From: Thermoplasmata archaeon
GTDB taxonomy: Archaea; Thermoplasmatota; Thermoplasmata; Lutacidiplasmatales; UBA184
Direction of reading: 5' to 3'
DNA length: 16,698 nucleotides
NCBI GenBank assembly: GCA_021828085.1
Contig: JAKATE010000029.1
Location: 1-16,698 of the forward strand
In this document: positions 1 to 5,532 of the stretch, piece by piece
Numbering within the stretch: the first letter of the stretch is position 1
Layout: every line of letters begins with the position of its first letter
Translations under genes and position numbers: made by a program
Notes under the pieces: model-generated
The model's database searches: none
Seen by the model: the letters and a program-made list of their open reading frames with translations, nothing else
Told to the model about the DNA's origin: nothing

Positions 1-661
1 CCACCATCTTCTCGTCCAGATCGACACCGATGAACTCGACCGAGGGGAAGGCGCGGGCGAGCCGGAGCAGACCCTCCCCCCGGCCGCACGCGAGCTCGAC
101 GAAGACCGCTCCGGGCCCCATCCGCTGGAGGAGCCCGGGGACGCTCGCGAGGCCCTTGCGCAGCAGACGGGTGTAGAACGTTCCGGTGCTCCCGGGGAGC
201 CGGTCGAGCACCTCGGGGGGGAACTGGTCCCACCAGCTGCGCTCCCCGTCCTTCAAGTGGGTCCTCAGGAAAGCGAGCGGGCCGGAGAGGGAAGCGAGGA
301 AGCGGGCGGTCCCCCCGAAATAGACCGGGCTCTCCGGCTCCAGGAGCGGGGCGGCGAGCCCGGGGGAGAGCCGGTAGCGACCGGCCTCGTGGTCGACGAA
401 GCCCGCGCTGTAGGCGGACTTGAGGAAGGCCTCCGTGTAGAGCCGGTCGGCCCCCACCTCCCGGGCAAGGAACTCGTCCGCGATCCCTTCCGGGTGGCGG
501 GCGAGGGCGGCGAAGAAACCCCCCTCGAGCCCCAGCTCGAGGGTCCAGATGGCGAAGAACCCGGCGGCCTGGTCCTGGAGGAGGGCGAGCTTCTCGGCGG
601 TGGCCTGCTTCTCCTCCGGTGTGGGTCCAGGGCTCTCGGGCTTCGCCGCAGGGTCGCTCAT
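1..661 (-). CDS. SAM-dependent methyltransferase with N-terminal winged helix (partial, C-terminus outside window)
   Basis: I translated this minus-strand gene by hand; it runs off the left edge, so 220 codons are visible. The start is ATG at 661, which lies 26 nt from a CTTAAG TATA-like box and suggests a leaderless transcript. Residues 25-105 look like the helical/winged-helix dimerisation domain found in front of many small-molecule methyltransferases (short helices, then GFVDHEAGRYRLSP resembling a wing). Residues 187-197 carry SAM motif I (FVELACGRGEG), and 211-216 (IGVDLD) provide the acidic ribose-binding residue after strand beta 2. This is a class I (Rossmann) methyltransferase; the wHTH plus MTase order recalls the Rv2258c-like and O-methyltransferase families. 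The substrate cannot be inferred and the catalytic C-terminal half is missing. It is divergent from the conserved hypothetical gene at 934. Confidence 0.85.
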   Translation of the reverse strand, partial: MSDPAAKPESPGPTPEEKQATAEKLALLQDQAAGFFAIWTLELGLEGGFFAALARHPEGIADEFLAREVGADRLYTEAFLKSAYSAGFVDHEAGRYRLSPGLAAPLLEPESPVYFGGTARFLASLSGPLAFLRTHLKDGERSWWDQFPPEVLDRLPGSTGTFYTRLLRKGLASVPGLLQRMGPGAVFVELACGRGEGLLRLARAFPSVEFIGVDLDEKMV

Positions 662-684
662 CGGGCTACCGACACCCGGGAGGC

Positions 685-690
685 CTTAAG
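685..690 (-). promoter_or_regulatory. TATA-like box of the methyltransferase gene
   Basis: CTTAAG stands out in a GC-rich stretch, and its centre is 26 nt upstream of the ATG at 661. That is the archaeal box A to start-site distance, so transcription probably begins at or next to the A of the start codon. No Shine-Dalgarno sequence is seen, which fits a leaderless mRNA. Confidence 0.5.
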
Positions 691-900
691 TCGCTCCCCG
701 CGGGGGAGGGGGCCAGGCCTCCCTTGGCCGGGGCCGACGTCTTCAAGGGGTCCCGGGGGGTACTCCCGCCGCGTCGGTGCCTGGCCGGGAGAGGCCGGGG
801 TGAAGGGAAGGAAAGGGCGCTCTGGAGCTTCGAGGAGCCTCCCTCGAGGGACCTTCCGTGCGAGGCCGACTCACGCAAGGAAGCGGCGAACGGGACAACA

Positions 901-906
901 TTTAAG
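901..906 (+). promoter_or_regulatory. TATA-like box of the conserved hypothetical gene
   Basis: TTTAAG, preceded by the purine-containing GGGACAACA as a possible BRE, has its centre about 30 nt before the ATG at 934. The predicted start site falls in the T-rich run at 921-931, leaving a leader of about 0-5 nt. The 272-bp gap between the two divergent genes holds this box and the one at 685-690; I see no further gene in it. Confidence 0.5.
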
Positions 907-933
907 CCCCCGGACCCCTCTTATTTTTCTTGC

Positions 934-1578
934 ATGACGCGGAAGATCAAGACCAGCATTTCGGGGGGTCAGCGGGTATCGCTCCGGGGTCCCCTCGCGC
1001 TGGACGGGATGGGCTGGGAAGGGCCTGCGCTCCAGGCCCCCTATCTGAGGCAGGACGGGACCTCCGCGGCGATCGACCTGCCGGCCCTGGCGATGGCCGT
1101 CCGGCGGAGCGTCGGGCACGACGGGATGCGGTCGGAGGACGCCGAGGCTATCGCCTCCAACATCCTCAATTTCTTCGGCTTCAACGAGCGGATCATCGAC
1201 AACGTCCTCGAGCCGGACGACCGGGATACCTTCTACATGCTCGAGGACTGCGGTATCCTGGAGACGGAGCGGGACGAGACCACGCTCTACGACGGCCGGG
1301 AGTGGCGGATCCACTACTGGATGTTCAACAAGGAGCGGATCCTCCAGCTGGCCCGGGAGGAGGCGGAGGAGCAAGGGATCACCCTCGACACCCCCACCAC
1401 CGTGAAGCTCCCGACGCCCCCCGCGAACCTGGGATCGATGACGGTCCCGCCGGCGGACCAGAACATCTACCATCACCTGGGCGACCATGTCTGGCAGAAG
1501 GACGAGGAGGAGGACGGCTTCTCCTCCCCCGACGAGATCCCTCCGCGGGTGGCCCGGTACCGGGACGAAGAGGACTGA
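934..1578 (+). CDS. Conserved hypothetical protein, resembles Thermoplasmatota DUF6015-type family
   Basis: This is a 214-residue protein starting at ATG 934; the open frame extends upstream, but the TATA box at 901-906 fixes this start. Residues 1-45 are low-complexity and probably disordered. Residues 47-146 form the recognisable core: a helical segment with ASNILNFFGFNERIIDNVL, then RDTFYMLEDCGILETERDETTLYDG and WRIHYWMF, which looks like a winged-helix-like alpha/beta unit. The tail from about 150 is Pro-rich and ends in an acidic stretch (DEEED near 190). From memory the core resembles a conserved Thermoplasmatota family annotated DUF6015; I cannot verify this here. No enzyme motif is visible. 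It lies 39 bp upstream of trmY on the same strand, so the two may be co-transcribed. Function unknown. Confidence 0.75.
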   Translation: MTRKIKTSISGGQRVSLRGPLALDGMGWEGPALQAPYLRQDGTSAAIDLPALAMAVRRSVGHDGMRSEDAEAIASNILNFFGFNERIIDNVLEPDDRDTFYMLEDCGILETERDETTLYDGREWRIHYWMFNKERILQLAREEAEEQGITLDTPTTVKLPTPPANLGSMTVPPADQNIYHHLGDHVWQKDEEEDGFSSPDEIPPRVARYRDEED

Positions 1579-1617
1579 ACCGAAGGGCCCCTTCGTGAAG
1601 GAGGCCCCTCGCCCCGG

Positions 1618-2241
1618 ATGAGACGCTTCCTCCTTCTGGTCCACCGGGTCCCCCCGGACGGGGACTTCAGCCTGAACGACCTCGCCAACGGTGGAGGGCG
1701 GATGGACGAGGTGGCCCAGGCGGTCGTCTCGGCCTTCCTCACCTCCGGGGACATCCGTAGGGACACGGTCGTGGAGCTCCTCTTCGTTCGGGACCCGGGG
1801 GGGGTGCGGCGGGTGGAGCTCCTCGGGAGCGGCCTCCGTTATCTCAATCCGGACGAGCGCTCGACGGCGGCCCTGATCAAGAACGCGCTCGCCCGCTATG
1901 CCGGGCGCCCCGGACGGCCGATCGAGGCCAGCCCGGGGGTGCGCGTAGGTCCGGGGAGCCTGCCGGAGGACCTCGAGACCTTCCTGCGGAACCCGGGAGC
2001 CCTCTGGCTCGAGGAGCGCGGGGAGCCCCTGCGGTCCCGGGCCCTGGGGACCGAGGTGGCCGCGGTGCTGGGGGACGTCTTCGACCCCGACCCGACCGAG
2101 CGAGCGATCCTCGAGCGTTCGGGGGTGCCCCGCGTGAGCGTCGGACCCCGTCCGCTCCGGGCCTCGCAGTGCGTGATCGTGCTCCAGAACGAGCTCGACC
2201 TCCGCGAGGCGGGACCGAGGCCCGGGGACACCCCGGGGTGA
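1618..2241 (+). CDS. trmY: tRNA (pseudouridine(54)-N1)-methyltransferase TrmY
   Basis: This 207-residue protein has the usual TrmY length. TrmY is an archaeal SPOUT-family enzyme that uses SAM to methylate N1 of pseudouridine 54 in the tRNA T-loop. Visible signatures are GDFSLNDLANGGGRMDEV (15-32), the HGIRRD-like SGDIRRD (43-49), RYLNPDERS (74-82), the SPOUT knot region VLGDVFDPDPTE (150-161), and the C-terminal SVGPRPLRASQCVIVLQNELD (174-194), matching the family's S-x-GP...CIVI..NELD. One difference is Gln190 where family members I recall usually have His before NELD. The start is ATG 1618, with AAGGAGG at 1598-1604 about 13 nt upstream, rather far for a ribosome binding site. It converges on the SRPBCC-like gene with a 24-bp gap. 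Confidence 0.93.
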   Translation: MRRFLLLVHRVPPDGDFSLNDLANGGGRMDEVAQAVVSAFLTSGDIRRDTVVELLFVRDPGGVRRVELLGSGLRYLNPDERSTAALIKNALARYAGRPGRPIEASPGVRVGPGSLPEDLETFLRNPGALWLEERGEPLRSRALGTEVAAVLGDVFDPDPTERAILERSGVPRVSVGPRPLRASQCVIVLQNELDLREAGPRPGDTPG

Positions 2242-2265
2242 GCCCGTCGGAGGGCGGGTCCGGCG

Positions 2266-2739
2266 CTACCCCTTGCGGAGGTCTTCGCGAAGGGCCGGGG
2301 CGAGGAAGTCGCGCCACTCCTTCGCGTCGGAGAGCATGTTCTCCCGGGCCCGGCGGGAGATCTCCTCCGGTCCCAGGGGATGCGGCACCTTCTCCAGCTT
2401 CAAGCCCCGGAAGGAGAGGAGGCTCTTCTGAGGAGCGACCGGGAGGATCCGGTACCAGAACTGGGAGTGCTGGAAAGGCCCGGTGAGGTGCGTGTTGGTC
2501 CAGGCGAGCTCCTCCCGGTCGATCCGGACGAGCCGCTGGATCTCGCGCCGTCTTCCCTCCGGGAAGGTGACGTCGGTGAGGAGGAAGGCGTCCGGGGTGA
2601 GGCGGCGCACACGTCGGAGGGTCCGGTGGGAGAAGAGCTCCCCGTCGCTCGGCTGGAAGTCGGTGGCCCACTCGAAGGCCCTCCGGGCGCCGGCCGCGAG
2701 CGGCTGGTCGAAGTGGTAGCGCAGCGAGATGACGGGCAT
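2266..2739 (-). CDS. Small SRPBCC/START-like hypothetical protein
   Basis: The protein has 157 residues from ATG 2739. GGAGG lies 6 nt before this ATG, and the frame can only be extended upstream with weak codons, so this start is preferred. The pattern is an N-terminal strand with aromatic residues (SLRYHFDQPL), a helix (ARRAFEWATDF), then a run of beta strands with LLTDVTFPEG, RLVRIDREELAWTN and HSQFWYRILPV, and a long C-terminal helix. That order suits the helix-grip fold of SRPBCC/polyketide-cyclase-like proteins, which bind hydrophobic ligands in a central cavity. No catalytic residue can be named. It follows the FtsZ-like gene after 52 bp and has its own TATA-like site, so it may be read both from that operon and alone. 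The fold assignment is inference from the pattern. Confidence 0.7.
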   Translation of the reverse strand: MPVISLRYHFDQPLAAGARRAFEWATDFQPSDGELFSHRTLRRVRRLTPDAFLLTDVTFPEGRRREIQRLVRIDREELAWTNTHLTGPFQHSQFWYRILPVAPQKSLLSFRGLKLEKVPHPLGPEEISRRARENMLSDAKEWRDFLAPALREDLRKG

Positions 2740-2774
2740 CCGCTTCCTCCCCGCGGCCCGGGGACGTTCGCCCG

Positions 2775-2784
2775 CCAGATAACC
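2775..2784 (-). promoter_or_regulatory. TATA-like box upstream of the SRPBCC-like gene
   Basis: On the minus strand GGTTATCTGG begins only about 7 bp past the stop codon of the FtsZ-like gene. Its centre lies about 40 nt before ATG 2739, predicting a leader of about 14 nt that holds the GGAGG ribosome binding site. The TTATC core also appears in the wtpA-like promoter. Confidence 0.35.
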
Positions 2785-2791
2785 TGCTCGG

Positions 2792-3811
2792 TCAGGCAAG
2801 TCCCGAAGCGAGCGCCTGCGGCGGGAGACCCCCCAGCACGAGCGTGACGCGGACGGAGTCCCAGCGTTCGTCGTGGATCCGGATGCCCGGGGTGAGATCG
2901 CGAGGCTCGTGGAGCTCCTTTCGGAAGGCCTCCACGAGCCGGTGGTAGGTGCCCAGGGTGAGCTCGCTCCCTCCCTCGACGAAGAGCAGGGCCGGGCCGG
3001 CTTCGGTCAAGGAGAAGTCGAGCAGCCCCTCGTGCAGCGCCTGCCGGGCCAGGAGGGCGGGATCGGAGGGGTGACCCTCCCCGGTGAGGAGGGTCGTGAG
3101 CCCGGACCCCTCCAGGTGTCGGCGCAGGTGCGAGAGGTCCAGGTTGACCTCCGAGGGGTGCCGGACGATGTCCATCAGGCTGCGCATGAGCGCGGTCAGG
3201 TAGGCGTTGCGGAACTGGAAGACCTTCTTCACGGGAAGTCGGTCGTAGCGGCGGAGCCTCTCGTTGGCGAAGGGGAGGAGCAGGCCACCGGTCCCCTTGA
3301 GCTCGCGCAGCGCGTGGGCGGCGTTCTCGCGAAGTCGGGGATTCCCGGTGAGCTCGGCCTCGAAAGGGAGGAAGACGCAGCTGATGGGGATGGCCCCCTC
3401 CTCCCTCGCGAGGGCCTGGCAGTAGGGGACGAGGGCACTGCCGGTCCCGCCCCCCACGCCGGCCACGAGGAAGATGAGGTCGAACCCGCGCAACTGGGAG
3501 CGGAGCTCCTCCCGGGTCCCCTCGAGGGACTTCAGGACCGCCCGGAGGTTCCCGGCGCTCCCGCGGCCGCGCAGCTCGTGCTGACCGAGGAGGATGCGCT
3601 TGTGGGCGCGCGCACCGAGCAGGCGCTGGCCGTCGGTGTTGATGGCAATCGTCTCGAGCCCGGGGAGGCCCTGGTCGTAGATCTCGCTGACCGTCTCGGA
3701 GCCGGCCCCGCCGAGCCCCAGGGCGAGCCCCCGCGGGGCCCGGGCGAGCTCCTCCCAGGCGGGGTCGTCCAGCTCCCGGCGAGCGGGGGCCTCGGCGGTC
3801 ACGTGCGGCAC
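2792..3811 (-). CDS. Divergent FtsZ/tubulin-superfamily GTPase
   Basis: A 339-residue protein starting at GTG 3811. GTP-binding elements of FtsZ are clear: LGLGGAGSE (31-39, T1), AINTD (56-60, T2), the tubulin signature GVGGGTGSA (118-126, T4), a T5-like LPFEAELTGNPRLRENA (148-164) and FANERL (181-186) in place of the usual ND.L guanine contact. The T7 synergy loop reads NLDLSHLRR (223-231): Asp225 is kept, but the second catalytic acid of FtsZ (N-x-D-x-x-D) is His228. The C-terminal domain ends with VRVTLVLGG (320-328) and there is no long linker or conserved C-terminal peptide. It is therefore probably a non-canonical archaeal FtsZ rather than typical FtsZ1 or FtsZ2. It follows an RHH regulator by 12 bp. 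The expected role is filament formation in division or shape control; retained GTPase activity is uncertain. Confidence 0.88.
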   Translation of the reverse strand: MPHVTAEAPARRELDDPAWEELARAPRGLALGLGGAGSETVSEIYDQGLPGLETIAINTDGQRLLGARAHKRILLGQHELRGRGSAGNLRAVLKSLEGTREELRSQLRGFDLIFLVAGVGGGTGSALVPYCQALAREEGAIPISCVFLPFEAELTGNPRLRENAAHALRELKGTGGLLLPFANERLRRYDRLPVKKVFQFRNAYLTALMRSLMDIVRHPSEVNLDLSHLRRHLEGSGLTTLLTGEGHPSDPALLARQALHEGLLDFSLTEAGPALLFVEGGSELTLGTYHRLVEAFRKELHEPRDLTPGIRIHDERWDSVRVTLVLGGLPPQALASGLA

Positions 3812-3815
3812 CGCC

Positions 3816-3834
3816 CCGGGGCCTCAGGCCCCGG
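3816..3834 (-). promoter_or_regulatory. Hairpin with the RHH stop codon in its loop
   Basis: CCGGGGCC and GGCCCCGG form a perfect 8-bp stem around a 3-nt loop. That loop is the TGA stop of the RHH gene (TCA, 3824-3826 on the plus strand). The weak ribosome binding site of the FtsZ-like gene (GAGG, about 10 nt before GTG 3811) uses bases of the stop codon and the 3' arm. No T-tract follows, so a translational-coupling role is more likely than termination. The role is inferred. Confidence 0.5.
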
Positions 3835-4207
3835 TCGAGCCGCCTTCGCTGACGAGGCTCGCGTCGGTGGAGCCTTTGGAGCTGGGATCAGTATGGACGG
3901 AGCGTCCTCCCATCGGTTCGAGACGGGAGCGGATATACTCGCGGACGGCGGTCCGGATGGCGTCGTCGATGTCGACGGAGACCCCCTCCTCGGCGAGCTC
4001 CTCGAGGTGAAGGTAGTCCTGGTGCGGAAGGCTCACGACCGTCTTGCGGGCGCGGCTGGAGGGGAGCTCCACCTGGATGTAGTGCTCAAGCCCCTCGCGG
4101 ATGGTGTCCGAGATCGTCTGGTGCCCGCGCGCCTCCTGGATCCGCTTGAGACCGTCGACGATCTCCTGGGGAATGCGGACCGTCACGCGCTCGGAGGTCT
4201 CGGGCAT
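3824..4207 (-). CDS. Tandem ribbon-helix-helix regulator, CdrS-like
   Basis: The protein has 127 residues from ATG 4207. Residues 7-46 are a MetJ/Arc-type RHH domain: strand RVTVRIPQ, helix EIVDGLKRIQEARG, then TISDTIREGLEHYIQ. Residues 55-95 look like a second RHH copy (strand KTVVSLPH, helix DYLHLEELAEEG, then DIDDAIRTAVREYIRSRL). The last 30 residues are Ser/Gly-rich and probably disordered. RHH proteins bind DNA as dimers, with the paired strand in the major groove. In haloarchaea the RHH protein CdrS is co-transcribed with and controls ftsZ2; the same order here, 12 bp upstream of an FtsZ-like gene, suggests a similar role in division control, by context. A palindrome and a related repeat in its own promoter suggest autoregulation. 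Orthology to CdrS is not proven. Confidence 0.85.
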   Translation of the reverse strand: MPETSERVTVRIPQEIVDGLKRIQEARGHQTISDTIREGLEHYIQVELPSSRARKTVVSLPHQDYLHLEELAEEGVSVDIDDAIRTAVREYIRSRLEPMGGRSVHTDPSSKGSTDASLVSEGGSTGA

Positions 4208-4211
4208 GGTC

Positions 4212-4242
4212 GTCTGACACTATCCATCCGTTTGTCGGACAA
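4212..4242 (-). promoter_or_regulatory. Candidate RHH operator: palindrome plus repeat half
   Basis: TTGTCGGACAA (4232-4242) has perfect 5-bp arms around one base. A similar octamer, GTCTGACA at 4212-4219, repeats GTCGGACA at 4234-4241 with one mismatch and a spacing of 22 bp, two helical turns. The pair lies between the likely TATA box and the ATG at 4207, where a bound dimer would block initiation. RHH repressors commonly bind such spaced short repeats. Confidence 0.5.
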
Positions 4243-4245
4243 TTA

Positions 4246-4271
4246 GCATATCGTTCTTCCACCTGATAAGG
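4246..4271 (-). promoter_or_regulatory. Promoter region of the RHH-FtsZ operon
   Basis: Two minus-strand TATA candidates occur in this AT-richer patch. ATATGCTA (4253-4246) predicts a start near 4223 and a leader of about 16 nt. CTTATC (4271-4266) predicts a start near 4242 and a leader of about 35 nt. Either puts the candidate operator at 4212-4242 within the initiation region. I cannot decide between them. Confidence 0.4.
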
Positions 4272-4332
4272 GTTTGGATTCCCCTTCACGCGCAGGCCCG
4301 CGAGTAGGGAGTTCCCCGGGCGCCAAACCCTT
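4268..4332. repeat. 10-bp perfect inverted repeat between the RHH gene and pelA
   Basis: AAGGGTTTGG (4268-4277) and CCAAACCCTT (4323-4332) are exact reverse complements, 45 nt apart, in the 163-bp intergenic region between the divergent RHH and pelA genes. The left arm touches the possible TATA element GATAAG and the right arm lies about 40 nt before the pelA start. Paired binding sites or a leader stem are both possible. Confidence 0.55.
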
Positions 4333-4370
4333 CATCCCCGGACGCCCTCGCGAGGCCTGACGGACGTGAT

Positions 4371-5450
4371 TTGAAGCTGCTCTTCCAGGATCCCCACGCG
4401 GGGGTCCTCAAGCTCCTCCTCCAGACCCCGAGCGACCTCTGGAGGCTCTCCCGGCTCATCGCGCCGGGGGACCTGGTGGGGGCGGTGACCACCCGTCGCG
4501 ACTCGGACGCCCCCACCGACACCCCGGCGGCCCAGCGCTCCCGCCGGACGCTCTTCCTCACCGTCGTCGCCGAGAGGATCGAGTTCCACGAGTTCTCCGG
4601 GCACGTGCGGGTCACCGGGCCGATCGCCGGGGACTCCCCCGAGGCCGGCCGTTACCACACCCTGGACCTCGAGGTGGACGCGGACGTGACGCTCACCAAG
4701 CGCGAGCTCTCCGGACCGGACCGCGCCCTCCTGGAGGAGGGGCTCGAGAGCCCCGACGAGCCTGCGCTCCTGGTGGTCTCGGCGGACACCTCCCTCTCGG
4801 CCGTGGTCCGTCTGAAGGGCCGCTCGCTGGAGGTGGTGGACGAGCGGGACTCCCGCGGGCTGGGGAAGTACGCCCACCGCAAGGCCGGTGGCCACGAGAG
4901 GGACCGGGAGGCCTACCTGGAGTCCCTGCTGGAGGTGATCGAGCCCGAGCTCTCCCGCTCCCAGGCCGTGGTCCTCGCCGGCCCGGGCTTCCTCAAGGAG
5001 GAGCTCGCCCGGCGCCTCGCAGAGAAGGCCCCGGCCTGGAAGGGCCGGCTCCGCTTGTTCGCCACGAGCGAGGCCGGCCTCCCGGGGGTACACGAGCTCC
5101 TCCGCTCGGGGAAGGCGGCGGAGGCTCTGGGGTCCAGCGTCGTCGCGCGGGAGGAGGCGACCCTGGAGAGGCTCCTGCGCTCGCTGGGGGGCCCCGAAGG
5201 GGCCTGCGTTGGAGACTCGGAGGTCGGGCAGGCAGTGGAGGCGAACGCCGTCTCCACCCTCCTCGTCCTCGAGGACCGCCTCCGGGAGCCCCCCATCCAG
5301 AAGCTGGTGGACGAGGCGCATCGTCAGAAGGCGGAGGTGCTCATCGTCCGCTCGGAGGGAGAGCCCGGGCACCGACTCCGGGGTCTCGGAGGGATCGCCG
5401 CGCTGCTCCGGTTCCACTTCCAGCCCGAGCCCACCCCCAAGCGCCCCTAA
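4371..5450 (+). CDS. pelA: Pelota/Dom34 (aPelota) ribosome-rescue factor
   Basis: A 359-residue protein, the usual length for archaeal Pelota. This eRF1 paralogue works with a GTPase and ABCE1 to split stalled ribosomes at truncated or structured mRNAs. Domain 1 (1-125) is the Sm-like N-domain, with SDLWRLSRLIAPGDLVGAVTTRR (21-43) and RYHTLDLEV (94-102) as in the family. Domain 2 (about 130-255) has LVVSADTSLSAVVRL and VVLAGPGFLKEEL (200-212). Domain 3 ends in GIAALLRF. As expected for Pelota and unlike aRF1, there is no GGQ tripeptide, so it rescues ribosomes but does not hydrolyse peptidyl-tRNA through a GGQ loop. The start is TTG 4371: it gives the family's MK(I/L)L opening, and no in-frame ATG lies upstream. 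It is divergent from the RHH-FtsZ operon. Confidence 0.95.
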   Translation: MKLLFQDPHAGVLKLLLQTPSDLWRLSRLIAPGDLVGAVTTRRDSDAPTDTPAAQRSRRTLFLTVVAERIEFHEFSGHVRVTGPIAGDSPEAGRYHTLDLEVDADVTLTKRELSGPDRALLEEGLESPDEPALLVVSADTSLSAVVRLKGRSLEVVDERDSRGLGKYAHRKAGGHERDREAYLESLLEVIEPELSRSQAVVLAGPGFLKEELARRLAEKAPAWKGRLRLFATSEAGLPGVHELLRSGKAAEALGSSVVAREEATLERLLRSLGGPEGACVGDSEVGQAVEANAVSTLLVLEDRLREPPIQKLVDEAHRQKAEVLIVRSEGEPGHRLRGLGGIAALLRFHFQPEPTPKRP

Positions 5451-5495
5451 CCCCCCGGGAACCCCAGGGGGGAGCGGACCCGCCCCGGGGGCGGG
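5451..5495 (+). other. Two tandem GC-rich hairpins after pelA
   Basis: CCCCCC (5451-5456) pairs with GGGGGG (5467-5472). A second stem of 7 bp pairs 5479-5485 with 5489-5495 around a 3-nt loop. They begin right after the pelA stop and end about 37 nt before the glycosyltransferase start. Without a T-tract they are weak terminators by archaeal rules; they might shape read-through or RNA stability. Confidence 0.35.
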
Positions 5496-5532
5496 CCAGC
5501 ACCCCCATGTAGCCGTTCGCTCTCGCCGGCGC

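Noticed and set aside
2873..4246. 457-codon plus-strand open frame opposite the FtsZ-like and RHH genes
   Set aside because: Antisense shadow; Gly/Glu/Val-rich with no motif, while the minus strand has GTP-binding and RHH signatures.
5209..5532. N-terminal extension of the glycosyltransferase frame into pelA
   Set aside because: It overlaps pelA by over 200 bp and reads as Ser/Arg/Pro-rich; the family's first strand begins right after GTG 5533.
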